Assembly: GCA_900299205.1 (NCBI GenBank) | Contig: OMIW01000036.1 | Coordinates: 1 to 24,788 of the forward strand | Direction: 5' to 3' | DNA from: Pseudomonadota bacterium | Lineage (GTDB): Bacteria; Bdellovibrionota_C; UBA2361; OMIW01 | Length of the DNA: 24,788 bases | In this document: positions 14,702-23,381 of the stretch, piece by piece | Position numbering within the stretch: position 1 is the first letter of the stretch | How the letters are laid out: every line of letters starts with the position of its first letter | Position numbers and translations under genes: made by a program | The notes under the pieces: generated by a model | What the model was told of the DNA's origin: nothing | The model's database searches: none | The model's input: the letters and a program-made list of their open reading frames with translations, nothing else

Positions 14702-17700
14702 TCACCCCAAGCGCGAGTGGTACTCCTGTAAACTCACCACTGTGCGCTCGTGTGGCACCCTAAGCAGCGCGATTGATTCCGCCGCCGCAGCAACAGCGGC
14801 AACGGTGGTAAATATCGGTATCCGAAGTTCATTCGCAACGAGTCGAATTGAACGCGAATCGAGGAAGGTACCGTGACCTTCGGGTGTATTGATGACGAGT
14901 GAGATCTTCCCTGAGCCCAAAAGATCAATCACATGAGGCGACCCCTCACGCACCTTCTGTATTGTCGAAACGGATACTCCGTGAGATGTCAGAAACGCCG
15001 CGGTACCCGCGGTGGCGTAAAGGGAAAAACCGAGCTCTGCGAGGCGACGCGCGACCGGTACAACCTCTTCCTTGTCCCCATCATTCACACTGACAAACGC
15101 GCCCCCCGAAAGCGGAAGCTGAACTCCTCCCGCAAGCTCCGCGCGGGCATAGCCCCCGGCAAAGCTTGTGTCAATACCCATGACCTCGCCCGTTGAGCGC
15201 ATCTCTGGTCCCAGCAACGGATCGAAACCCCGAAACTTCGCGAAAGGGAATACGCACGCCTTGATGGAATAATAGGGAGGATTTTTTGGTCCACTACCCG
15301 CAAGAGACGAGATTCCCAGCTCCCCGAAGCTCTTACCCGCCATAACGCGCGCCGCAACCTTCGCCCACGGTATCCCTGAGGCTTTACTCACAAACGGCAC
15401 CGTACGCGAAGCTCGGGGATTGGCTTCGATGAGGTAGATCTCTTTCCCTCCCTGGACTGCAAACTGAACATTCAGCAGCCCGCGCACTCCGAGCGACTCC
15501 GCAAGCAGACACGCCTGTCTTTTGAGTTCGGCAACAACAGCATCGGAAAGAGTATGAGGAGGCATACAACAAGAGGAGTCTCCAGAGTGCACCCCCGCCC
15601 GCTCGACATGCTCCATCACCCCTGCCACCAGGGAGGTTGTACCATCACGGATGGCATCAACATCAACCTCTATTGCGTTTGTCAGATATCGATCCAGAAG
15701 AACTGGACGATCATGTGAAACCGAAACGCTTTCCTGCATATATGAACGAAGCTCAGCCTCGGTCGTCACTACCCGCATCGCTCGCCCTCCCAAGACAAAA
15801 GAGGGGCGTATCATTAGGGGAAAGCCTATCGTGCGCGCAGCAGCCACCGCCTCGTCTACCGAGCGAGCGAGCGCTCCCTCAGGCTGTCTCAACCCGAGCT
15901 TTTTCACCAAGGCAGAAAATCGCTCCCGATCCTCAGCGATATCGATCGCCTCAACGGAGGTACCGATAATCGGCACACCTGCAGCCGCAAGGTCAGCAGC
16001 TAATTTCAGCGGCGTCTGCCCTCCGAACTGAATAATCACCCCATGAGGGCGCTCCCGTTCGACGATTGCGAGCACCGATTCAAGGGTTAACGGCTCAAAA
16101 TAGAGCCGATCGCTGATGTCGTAATCAGTCGATACGGTCTCTGGATTGCAGTTCACCATTATAGCTTCGTACCCATCGGCCCGTAACGCCTGAACGGCGT
16201 GAACACAACAGTAATCGAACTCAATCCCCTGCCCAATCCGATTCGGACCAGAGCCAAGTATCATAATTTTTCGTCGCTCGGTCGGGGGAGCGTCGTTATG
16301 ATCGTCGTAATTTGCGTAGAGGTACGGAGTGAACGCTTCAAATTCAGCAGCACAGGTATCAACCGATTTGAATGAAGGGAGCACTCCCAGCGCTCGGCGC
16401 CGTTCGCGGACCTCCGCCTCACGACACCGAAGGAGCGTGGCAAGCCGCGCATCTGAGAATCCCCGTTGCTTGAGGGACCGTGCCTCATCACCCTCGATAG
16501 AAGAGAGTGGACGCTCCCGAAGCCCTTCCTCCTCTTCGATTATCGATTGGATGGTGCTCAGAAACCATGGGTCAATTCCGGTCGTTTTGTTGAGGGCGGC
16601 GACGGAATTACCCGCTCTCAGCGCCTCTCCGAGATACCAGAGCCGCTCGGCGCGAGGCAATCGGCACTCCTCAAGCACCTCATCGCGCCCCAAATCGCGG
16701 GCCCATTGTTCCCGATCAAAACCAGCACTCCCCAACTCCATCGAACAGATCGCCTTCTGCAACGCCTCAGAGAATGTTCGTCCGAACGATAAAACCTCAC
16801 CCACCGATTTCATCTGTGTCCCGAGCGTTGTTTCAGCTAGGGGGAACTTTTCGAAATTAAATCGGGGTATTTTCACCACAACATAATCGATCGACGGTTC
16901 AAAACATGCTGGGGTTTCTTTCGTGATGTCGTTGGTAATCTCATCAAGGGTATACCCTACCGCCAGCTTAGCCGCGATCTTTGCGATGGGAAAACCGGTC
17001 GCTTTTGAGGCTAGTGCCGAGCTTCGCGATACCCTTGGATTCATCTCGATGACAATGATATCCCCGGTATTCGGATTGAGAGCAAACTGCACATTCGATC
17101 CACCAGTTTCTACCCCAATCCTTCGGATGATAGCGATCGCGGCGTTTCTCAGGAGCTGATACTCCTTATCGGTTAGGGTCTGTATCGGAGCTACCGTAAT
17201 CGAATCGCCGGTGTGCACCCCCATGGGATCAAAGTTTTCGATCGCGCACACGATCACCACGTTGTCCTTTAGGTCACGCATCACCTCGAGCTCTATTTCC
17301 TTCCAGCCGATCAGCGACTGCTCGATCAGCACCTCCCGATTGGGACTCGCGGAGAGCGCCTGCGAAACCTTCTGAATAAGCTCCTGCGGATGCTCAACGA
17401 TCCCCCCTCCCGTGCCACCAAGAGTTCGGGAGGGACGAAGGATAAGTGGATATCCGATTTTTTCGGCGATCGCTTCGGCATCACGGACCGATCGCGCAAC
17501 TCCTGATCGCGCTGACGCAAGCCCAATCTCCTCCATCGCCTGCCGAAACAGCTCACGATCCTCAGCCGTCTTGATCGCATCGACCGTTGCACCAATAAGC
17601 GCACACCCATACCGAGCAAACACTCCTCGCTCATCTAGCTCGAGTGCAATATTCAGTGCCGTTTGTCCCCCCATCGTCGGCAACACCGCATCTGGTCGCT

Positions 17701-17941
17701 CTTTTGCGATGATACTCTCGACATAATCAGCGGTGATCGGCTCGATGTACGTCACATCCGCAAACTCGGGGTCGGTCATGATCGTCGCGGGATTTGAGTT
17801 GATGAGAATAACGCGGAACCCTTCCTCCTTCAGGGCCTTTATCGCCTGAGTGCCGGAGTAGTCAAATTCACAAGCCTGACCGATAACGATAGGACCTGAA
17901 CCGATAAGGAGTATCGACGAAATATCACTTCTTTTTGGCAT
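14702..17941 (-). CDS. carB: Carbamoyl-phosphate synthase large subunit
   Basis: This 1079-residue protein makes carbamoyl phosphate from bicarbonate, ammonia (tunnelled from CarA) and two ATP. It shows the usual duplicated build: a first synthetase half starting at [20 protein letters not shown], then GGQTALN, and a second half starting at [17 protein letters not shown] (about residue 560), each with an ATP-grasp domain. The C-terminal ~140 residues form the MGS-like allosteric domain, which in enterobacteria binds UMP, IMP or ornithine. Length equals the family norm (about 1070). ATG 17941 has AAGGA 7 bases upstream. The gene follows carA by 74 bp and is the last gene of the operon in this window. 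Confidence 0.97.
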   Translation of the reverse strand: MPKRSDISSILLIGSGPIVIGQACEFDYSGTQAIKALKEEGFRVILINSNPATIMTDPEFADVTYIEPITADYVESIIAKERPDAVLPTMGGQTALNIALELDERGVFARYGCALIGATVDAIKTAEDRELFRQAMEEIGLASARSGVARSVRDAEAIAEKIGYPLILRPSRTLGGTGGGIVEHPQELIQKVSQALSASPNREVLIEQSLIGWKEIELEVMRDLKDNVVIVCAIENFDPMGVHTGDSITVAPIQTLTDKEYQLLRNAAIAIIRRIGVETGGSNVQFALNPNTGDIIVIEMNPRVSRSSALASKATGFPIAKIAAKLAVGYTLDEITNDITKETPACFEPSIDYVVVKIPRFNFEKFPLAETTLGTQMKSVGEVLSFGRTFSEALQKAICSMELGSAGFDREQWARDLGRDEVLEECRLPRAERLWYLGEALRAGNSVAALNKTTGIDPWFLSTIQSIIEEEEGLRERPLSSIEGDEARSLKQRGFSDARLATLLRCREAEVRERRRALGVLPSFKSVDTCAAEFEAFTPYLYANYDDHNDAPPTERRKIMILGSGPNRIGQGIEFDYCCVHAVQALRADGYEAIMVNCNPETVSTDYDISDRLYFEPLTLESVLAIVERERPHGVIIQFGGQTPLKLAADLAAAGVPIIGTSVEAIDIAEDRERFSALVKKLGLRQPEGALARSVDEAVAAARTIGFPLMIRPSFVLGGRAMRVVTTEAELRSYMQESVSVSHDRPVLLDRYLTNAIEVDVDAIRDGTTSLVAGVMEHVERAGVHSGDSSCCMPPHTLSDAVVAELKRQACLLAESLGVRGLLNVQFAVQGGKEIYLIEANPRASRTVPFVSKASGIPWAKVAARVMAGKSFGELGISSLAGSGPKNPPYYSIKACVFPFAKFRGFDPLLGPEMRSTGEVMGIDTSFAGGYARAELAGGVQLPLSGGAFVSVNDGDKEEVVPVARRLAELGFSLYATAGTAAFLTSHGVSVSTIQKVREGSPHVIDLLGSGKISLVINTPEGHGTFLDSRSIRLVANELRIPIFTTVAAVAAAAESIALLRVPHERTVVSLQEYHSRLG

Positions 17942-18015
17942 AGCCGTTCCTTCGCTGAAATTCTTTACTCCGTTCCGTGATTATCGTTATCTCCGCGGTC
18001 GTTATCGACTACCGC

Positions 18016-19173
18016 TCAGACATGAACCTGATCACCAACCACCGCCTGATAGAATCGCTCAAAAAGATATCGCGAGTCGTGCGGGCCAGGTGATGCCTCG
18101 GGGTGATATTGAACACTGAATGCGCGCAGCTCTGGGACCGCAAGTCCCTCGACGGTGCCGTCATTTAGATTAAGATGGGATACCACCACGTTATTCGGAA
18201 GCGACCCCTGATCGACTGCAAAGCCGTGATTCTGGACCGTTATCTCAACCTTTCCGGTTGCAAGATCCTTCACCGGATGGTTGCCCCCCCGGTGCCCGAA
18301 CTTGAGCTTGAAGGTTTTTCCACCTACCGCCTGACCAAGGATCTGGTGTCCAAGACAGATACCGAAAAATGGCACTGTGCCGAGCAACGCCCGGGCCGGT
18401 TCAACAACATAATCGAGTGTCGCTGGGTCACCCGGTCCATTAGAGAGAAATACCCCATCGGGACGGAGCGCCCTTATCCCGTCAGCCGAGGTTGATGCGG
18501 GAACCACCGTTACCCGAAATCCCACATCAACAAGCAACCTCAGGATATGCCGCTTGATACCACAATCCACCGCAACAACGTGGGGTCTGGTCACCAGCGA
18601 CTCAAAAGGCACCTCCTGAATCCCGCGCGCAAGATCCCAAGGCAGTTCATTCCACGCATACGGCTTCGCGCAGGTGACGGCCTTTACATAATCTTTTCCC
18701 TCCATCGACCCAGCAGCCCGAGCCATCGACACCAGATCGTCAACCCCGATACGATCCCCCGCGAAAAGCGCCCCCATCTGCGCACCATGAGAACGAAGGT
18801 GGGTGGTCACTGCTCGGGTATCGATTCCACCGATACCCGTCACCCCGGCATTCCGCAAATACTCACCGAGAGACCGTCGAGCCCGAAAGTTTGAGGTTAT
18901 CGCGCTTACCTCGCGGACGACAACACCATCAACGAACACCCGTCCACTCTCAACATCGTCATCGTTACAACCGACATTCCCGATATGCGGGTAGGTGAAG
19001 CACATGATCTGCCCCGCATAGCTCGGGTCAGTCAGGATCTCCTGATAGCCGTACATCGAGGTGTTGAAAACTACCTCTCCAACTGAAGGGCGAAGGCTCG
19101 GCGCACCGAATCCATACCCACGAAAAACAGTACCATCCGCAAGGGCGAGCACTGCTGGTATCATCCCTTTCAT
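18016..19173 (-). CDS. carA: Carbamoyl-phosphate synthase small subunit (glutaminase)
   Basis: This 385-residue subunit hydrolyses glutamine and passes ammonia to CarB. The N-terminal domain carries the [19 protein letters not shown] segment (42-60). The class I glutamine amidotransferase domain has the catalytic Cys273 in FGICLGHQ, and His357 and Glu359 in YHPEAS complete the triad. The length fits the family (about 380). ATG 19173 has GGAGG 5 bases upstream, and its first 4 bases overlap the pyrC stop (ATGA), pointing to coupled translation. ATG 19164 (residue 4) is a lesser alternative start. The operon setting means it serves pyrimidine synthesis, though the same enzyme also supplies arginine synthesis if no second copy exists. 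Confidence 0.97.
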   Translation of the reverse strand: MKGMIPAVLALADGTVFRGYGFGAPSLRPSVGEVVFNTSMYGYQEILTDPSYAGQIMCFTYPHIGNVGCNDDDVESGRVFVDGVVVREVSAITSNFRARRSLGEYLRNAGVTGIGGIDTRAVTTHLRSHGAQMGALFAGDRIGVDDLVSMARAAGSMEGKDYVKAVTCAKPYAWNELPWDLARGIQEVPFESLVTRPHVVAVDCGIKRHILRLLVDVGFRVTVVPASTSADGIRALRPDGVFLSNGPGDPATLDYVVEPARALLGTVPFFGICLGHQILGQAVGGKTFKLKFGHRGGNHPVKDLATGKVEITVQNHGFAVDQGSLPNNVVVSHLNLNDGTVEGLAVPELRAFSVQYHPEASPGPHDSRYLFERFYQAVVGDQVHV

Positions 19174-20474
19174 ACGAGCCTCCCCTCACGAACCACTACT
19201 TTGCCCGCGACCATCACGAGCTCAGCCATCCCATGCATCTCCGAATCAAGGAAAGGAGTATTTCTGCTCTTCGATGCGATCCGGTCGCTCGAAAGGGTCC
19301 AGATGCGATCGGGGTCAACAATCGCGATATCAGCAGGAGATCCCTTCACCAGTGTCCCTATTCCCGGCACCAGTTTTTCGAGGGAAAAGCACTTCGCTGC
19401 CTCGACGGTCATCGCTGCCACCGCCCGAGTTCTCGTCAGAACCCCCTCCCGAACAAGCCCAAGAATAATCGGCAAGGTCGTCTGCAATCCGAGGATGCCA
19501 AATGTCGCCCGAACAAACTCAACCCGCTTCGAGTCAGGATCGTGGGGGGCGTGATCCGACGCGATACAATCAATCGTCCCATCGGCAAGTCCCTCCCGGA
19601 GGGCCGCCACATCTTCCGCCTCCCGCAATGGGGGACTCATCTTATAGGCGGTATCGTAGAGACCCACCTTATCCTCAGTGAAAACAAGATGGTGCGGGGT
19701 CACCTCTCCCGTCACCCTCAACCCATCGTTCTTCGCGCGCCGCAGCAATTCAACACCCCGCGCGGTCGAAAGATGGCACAGGTGAACCCGACCCCCGGTC
19801 AATCGAGCTAACTCGATATCGCGGGCGATCATTACATCCTCGGCGACCCGTGGCATTCCTGGAATACCGAGCCGATACGAGAGGGGAGATTCGTTCATCG
19901 CTCCCCCGTGGCTGAGCTGTTTATCCTCTTCGTGGCACGAAATGATACCGTCATGCATTCGCGCCCACTCGAGGGCGCGTCTCATTAAACCAGAATCAGA
20001 GATCGGCTCACCATCATCGGAAAACGCGACACACCCGGCCGCTGTTAGTTCCGAAAGAGGCGCGAGCTCGACTCCCGCCAAGCCAATTGATACCGCACCA
20101 ATCGGGTACACCCGCGCACGCCCCGCCTCAGCCGCTTTTCCCCTGATGTAGCTCGCCACCTCAGCGCTATCGGTGCGAGGAATCGTGTTTGGCATACAAC
20201 ATACCGTCGTAAAACCTCCCAACACCGCCGCAGCAGAGCCCGTGTCTATCGTCTCCTTCCACTCCTGCCCTGGCTCGCGCAGGTGGGTATGAATATCAAT
20301 GAGGCCCGGAAGGACCCACCGACCGCTCGCATCGATTATCTCATCATCCTTGCTCGGAACTATCGTCCCGTGAGCAGCGATAGCTTCGACCGTTCCCGAC
20401 TCAATAAAGAGATCAAACGCCCCTTCACCGACCCCCCCAGGGTCAATCACATATCCCCCAACAACCGCCTTCAT
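19170..20474 (-). CDS. pyrC: Dihydroorotase
   Basis: This 434-residue amidohydrolase cyclises N-carbamoyl-aspartate to dihydroorotate, the third step of UMP synthesis. It is a type I (long) dihydroorotase by length and motifs. Metal ligands can be read: His62 and His64 in [10 protein letters not shown], Asp152/153 in FSDDGEP, His181 in SCHEED, His234 in LCHLST, and Asp307 in ASDHAPHD. All expected residues are present, so it should be active. The ribosome site GGGGG lies just before ATG 20474. It overlaps pyrB by 4 bp and carA by 4 bp, so the three genes are probably translated together. In several bacteria type I dihydroorotase works with PyrB as a complex; that cannot be judged here. Confidence 0.97.
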   Translation of the reverse strand: MKAVVGGYVIDPGGVGEGAFDLFIESGTVEAIAAHGTIVPSKDDEIIDASGRWVLPGLIDIHTHLREPGQEWKETIDTGSAAAVLGGFTTVCCMPNTIPRTDSAEVASYIRGKAAEAGRARVYPIGAVSIGLAGVELAPLSELTAAGCVAFSDDGEPISDSGLMRRALEWARMHDGIISCHEEDKQLSHGGAMNESPLSYRLGIPGMPRVAEDVMIARDIELARLTGGRVHLCHLSTARGVELLRRAKNDGLRVTGEVTPHHLVFTEDKVGLYDTAYKMSPPLREAEDVAALREGLADGTIDCIASDHAPHDPDSKRVEFVRATFGILGLQTTLPIILGLVREGVLTRTRAVAAMTVEAAKCFSLEKLVPGIGTLVKGSPADIAIVDPDRIWTLSSDRIASKSRNTPFLDSEMHGMAELVMVAGKVVVREGRLV

Positions 20475-21442
20475 ATCGCCCCCCCCTCACTACTCTCTGA
20501 CGTTCCTGCTCCTCTGATTGCCGCGAGGGTGACGAGAATCGCCATCCGCATCGCCAGGCCACTCTGCACCTGCAAGGTGACCAGAGACCGCTCCCCATCG
20601 GCAACATCCGAATCAATCTCCACCCCTCGATTCATCGGCCCCGGATGCAGAACCACCGCCTCGGGTGCGTGAATACGAAGGACCTTTTCCGAAACTCCAT
20701 AGTGACGGGCGTACTCCTCCAGCGACGGAATAAAGAACCGGGTCATGCGCTCTCGCTGCAAGCGGAGGCACATCACGACGTCTGCCCCCTTAAGCCCCTC
20801 ACCGAGCGAGTGATGCACTGTCACTCGGTTACCGAAGCACCGCGGATGCGCAAGATCCGAGGGAACAAGGGTCGGTGGACCAACGAGGCGCACCTTATTT
20901 CCAAGGAGGCTGAGCGCAAGAATGTTGCTTCGCGCGACCCGCGAGTGCGCGACATCACCGACAATCGCAACGGTTTTTCCCGTCGGAATCTCGCCGAAAT
21001 GGCGCATCAGCGTCAAACAATCGAGAAGAGCCTGACTTGGGTGCTCGTGAGTACCATCACCCGCATTAACGACACATGTCGATGACAGATAGCGAGCAAG
21101 AAGATGCGGCGCACCACTCGCTTGGTGTCGAACCACCAAAATATCCGGGGACATCGAAGCAAGGGTAATAGCAGTGTCGAGGAGCGACTCTCCCTTTTTT
21201 GTTGAGCTCGCCGACTCGCTGATATTAACCACATCAGCAGAGAGCCGCTTACCCGCCAGTTCAAAACTGGTGCGAGTTCTGGTACTCGGCTCCATGAAGA
21301 GATTGATCACTGTCCGACCCCGCAAGGTCGGAACCTTCTTGATTACCCGCTCCGACACCTCGTGCATCGTCATCGCGTTTGTCAGCAGGGTGTGGATATC
21401 CTCCACCCGCATACCTTCAATTCCGAGTAGGTGTGCCCTCAT
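20471..21442 (-). CDS. pyrB: Aspartate carbamoyltransferase, catalytic chain
   Basis: This 323-residue enzyme transfers the carbamoyl group to aspartate, the committed step. The carbamoyl-phosphate loop STRTRTSF (53-60), the Lys-containing loop (TKKGES, 81-86), HPSQALLD (134-141) and HPGPMNRG (near 272) are intact. The C-terminal VQSGLAMRMAIL matches the usual substrate-site helix. No regulatory chain gene (pyrI) is present in the window, so it is likely the unregulated type or one assembled with dihydroorotase. ATG 21442 has AAGGG 6 bases upstream. The gap to pyrR is 136 bp and holds an inverted repeat. Confidence 0.97.
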   Translation of the reverse strand: MRAHLLGIEGMRVEDIHTLLTNAMTMHEVSERVIKKVPTLRGRTVINLFMEPSTRTRTSFELAGKRLSADVVNISESASSTKKGESLLDTAITLASMSPDILVVRHQASGAPHLLARYLSSTCVVNAGDGTHEHPSQALLDCLTLMRHFGEIPTGKTVAIVGDVAHSRVARSNILALSLLGNKVRLVGPPTLVPSDLAHPRCFGNRVTVHHSLGEGLKGADVVMCLRLQRERMTRFFIPSLEEYARHYGVSEKVLRIHAPEAVVLHPGPMNRGVEIDSDVADGERSLVTLQVQSGLAMRMAILVTLAAIRGAGTSESSEGGAI

Positions 21443-21478
21443 AGTGTGCCCTTATACTGCAGCCCCTTCCTGATCCAT

Positions 21479-21500
21479 CTGAGCGAGACATCTTGCTCAG
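21479..21500 (-). promoter_or_regulatory. Inverted repeat in the pyrR-pyrB gap
   Basis: CTGAGC (21479-21484) and GCTCAG (21495-21500) bound a near-perfect 22-base palindrome, with arms CTGAGCGAGA and TCTTGCTCAG. It lies about 37 bases before the pyrB start. It may fold in the mRNA, but no T-run follows on the minus strand, so a terminator is not supported. Confidence 0.4.
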
Positions 21501-21578
21501 TCCTGCGCGCGTGACGATGCAACGGCTTGTTAAAGGTCCCAAAGCCCATCACAAAAGTCGAAACCTCGAGCTCAGGGA

Positions 21579-22148
21579 CTATCGATCGCCTCCTCGATGC
21601 ACTAGGTACACCGCGTCCTGGTATCCCATCTCAGAAACTCGTAGCCGGACCATATCGCTCTTTGAGGTGGGTACGTTTTTCCCCACAAAATCGGGGCGTA
21701 TCGGCAGCTCTCGGTGTCCCCTATCCACCAGGACCGCAAGCTCCACCGTCTGAGGGCGGCCAAAATCCATAATCGCATCAAGCGCAGCTCGGATCGTACG
21801 GCCGGTGTAGAGAACATCATCAACCAGAATAATCCGCGAGCCCGTCACCCGAAACGGCAGGTCAGTATCCTTGATGGTTGGATACGTTTCGGAGACCCCG
21901 ATATCGTCCCGATAGAGGGTAATATCGATTACCCCAAAAGGCACAAGGGTCCCCTCAATCTGTTGTATCCGTTGCTGAATGCGCTTGCCGAGAACCTCCC
22001 CACCCGTTTTGATACCAACGATGGCAAGACGGGAGATATCCCCTTCTTGCTCAAGGATTTCGTAACTCATCCGCGAGATACATCGAGAGATAGTCTCGGT
22101 ATCAAGCATCTCCTTCCATTCGCGAGGAACGTGTTTAGGTTGAGTCAT
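21579..22148 (-). CDS. pyrR: Bifunctional pyr operon regulator / uracil phosphoribosyltransferase
   Basis: This 189-residue PyrR protein binds pyr mRNA in response to UMP in many bacteria and also has uracil phosphoribosyltransferase activity. The PRPP loop is ILVDDVLYTGRTIRAAL (107-123). LVDRGHRELPIRPDFVGKN (140-158) and VPTSKS (159-164) are the family's C-terminal signature. Length fits the family (about 180). ATG 22148 has AGGAG 11 bases upstream. It heads the operon, as in Gram-positive bacteria. I did not find a clear PyrR-binding attenuator upstream; a stretched version spans its own stop codon. It could act by another RNA-binding mode or mainly as an enzyme. Confidence 0.93.
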   Translation of the reverse strand: MTQPKHVPREWKEMLDTETISRCISRMSYEILEQEGDISRLAIVGIKTGGEVLGKRIQQRIQQIEGTLVPFGVIDITLYRDDIGVSETYPTIKDTDLPFRVTGSRIILVDDVLYTGRTIRAALDAIMDFGRPQTVELAVLVDRGHRELPIRPDFVGKNVPTSKSDMVRLRVSEMGYQDAVYLVHRGGDR

Positions 22149-22504
22149 GGGGATGAGGTCTCCTGATGAGTGCGTGGTCCTAATGATTAAGCGGTCCCGA
22201 CGAATTGGTGTTCATCGTTGCCGCTGATTTTTTGCCACTCAGTATGCCCTCCTCGTACCAAGCAGAGAACGCGCGAAAACAAGCCCGTCCCGAGCCATTA
22301 CGAACCGGCCCTAAAGATGAGGAGCCTAGGGCGGAGAACTGAGAGCGAAATGCCAAGTAAGGGAAACAACGGAAGAAGCGGAAGGGCCAACAGGCAAGAG
22401 CAGGCGCAGGCAGTACATTGAACTGAAAGACAGCCCCAGCGCGCCTATCTGACACACCAAACCTGCCCTACTAAACTCGCCAACGTCACCACTAATCTGG
22501 TAGC

Positions 22505-22540
22505 GCTCTTTGCAAATTCACGGATTCACACTTAAAGAGC
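22505..22540. repeat. Inverted repeat with internal tandem ATTCAC
   Basis: GCTCTTT (22505-22511) pairs perfectly with AAAGAGC (22534-22540). The 22-base spacer holds two ATTCAC copies 2 bases apart. Dyad plus direct repeat suggests a regulatory protein site or an RNA hairpin for the pyr operon, about 360 bp upstream of pyrR. Confidence 0.35.
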
Positions 22541-22588
22541 ATTTGGAAGAGGGTAGCAGATGTGAGGCGGTGTAATCAAGGCAAATGG

Positions 22589-22613
22589 CGCCCGCCAACC
22601 CCCTTTACGGGCG
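22589..22613 (-). terminator. GC-rich hairpin after the chalcone-isomerase-like gene (candidate terminator)
   Basis: CGCCCG (22589-22594) and CGGGCG (22608-22613) pair with a 13-base loop, 62 bp downstream of the gene's stop on the minus strand. Only a short T-stretch (CCATTTGCC) follows. It would separate this transcript from the pyr operon. Confidence 0.35.
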
Positions 22614-22674
22614 GCTTTGATGGAACGCCTATTCCCAGCCCCCCTCCAGTTGCGCCGAGCAGCCTTTTCCTCCC

Positions 22675-23352
22675 TTACTCCCTCTCCCCAAAAACCTCAT
22701 CGGTGAATTCCTTTCCAACAGAGTATTCCGATAGCCATATGCCGAAATAAGCCCGAGCGAATGCGGAGCTTTTTATCGCTATCAGCTCTGGTTCCCGTTC
22801 GTTTAACCACAACTTCATGGTGCCTGATTCAGGCTCATAGGCAATTGCGTAACGATCGCCCTCCTTGACGCCAAGATATGCGTTGTTAATCGCAGAGAGG
22901 TGAGGCTCTAGCGCAGCGAGCTCAACTCCCGGGGTATCCTCAAGCACCTCCTGCGACTTCTCACGGAACTGATCAGGGCTCACCGATCGATGGTAGCAAA
23001 GGACGAGTTTTTTCTTCACCTCTCCTCGAACGGCATCGCGCGATTGCGCTGTTGGGGGTGCGTAGAGAGCCCCGGTGTAAACCCGAAATCCCCAATATCG
23101 GAAGGTGCTAGTACCGCGGAGTGACAGCACTTCACCATTAAGCTCAATGCTCGGGACAAAACAGCATCCGTGGTGGCAGCGAGGAGAATGTTTGGAGGAT
23201 GTGTCATTCTCTTCCCCACCTGCGCCATGGGCGGACGTGCGGAGGAAGAGGCAAAGAACAACAGCAGCTGAGCTTCTCACCAAAGTGCCGAGGAGAGCAC
23301 GCTTCCCCCCTTCCGAAACCCAACGATATAGCGAGAGAGAGTCTTTGAACAT
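22675..23352 (-). CDS. Chalcone-isomerase-like exported protein
   Basis: This 225-residue protein fits the bacterial chalcone isomerase-like family: LNGEVLSLRGTSTFRYWGFRVYTGALY (71-97), FREKSQEVLED (129-139), the ending INNAYLGVKEGDRYAIAYEPESGTMKLWLN (155-184) and SSAFARAYFGIWLSEY (195-210). Bacterial members are usually exported and of unknown function; they lack evidence for flavonoid chemistry. The N-terminus has a signal peptide-like segment (about 19-43, ending TSAHGA). A Cys/His cluster lies just after it (CHHGCCF, 59-65), which is not typical and could bind metal. ATG 23352 has no strong ribosome site. The start lies 29 bp after the kinase stop, so it is probably co-transcribed with the kinase. 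Confidence 0.8.
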   Translation of the reverse strand: MFKDSLSLYRWVSEGGKRALLGTLVRSSAAVVLCLFLRTSAHGAGGEENDTSSKHSPRCHHGCCFVPSIELNGEVLSLRGTSTFRYWGFRVYTGALYAPPTAQSRDAVRGEVKKKLVLCYHRSVSPDQFREKSQEVLEDTPGVELAALEPHLSAINNAYLGVKEGDRYAIAYEPESGTMKLWLNEREPELIAIKSSAFARAYFGIWLSEYSVGKEFTDEVFGERE

Positions 23353-23381
23353 GAGCAGCGACTGTTCAGCGGGTTATTCAA

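Larger units (their letters stand above)
22149..22674. other. Gene-free region upstream of the pyr operon
   Basis: This 526-bp stretch separates pyrR from the chalcone-isomerase-like gene and probably contains the operon's promoter and leader. It includes GCCCTA/TAGGGC (22308-22332), GCTCTTT/AAAGAGC (22505-22540) and CGCCCG/CGGGCG (22589-22613). An open frame of 91 codons from GTG 22455 to TAG 22180 on the minus strand has odd, aromatic- and Arg-rich composition and no known family, so I do not call it a gene. I could not recognise a -35/-10 pair. Confidence 0.5.

Noticed and set aside
14734-17726. Many open frames on the opposite strand and alternative frames of carB
   Set aside because: Shadows of a highly conserved gene; composition is not protein-like.
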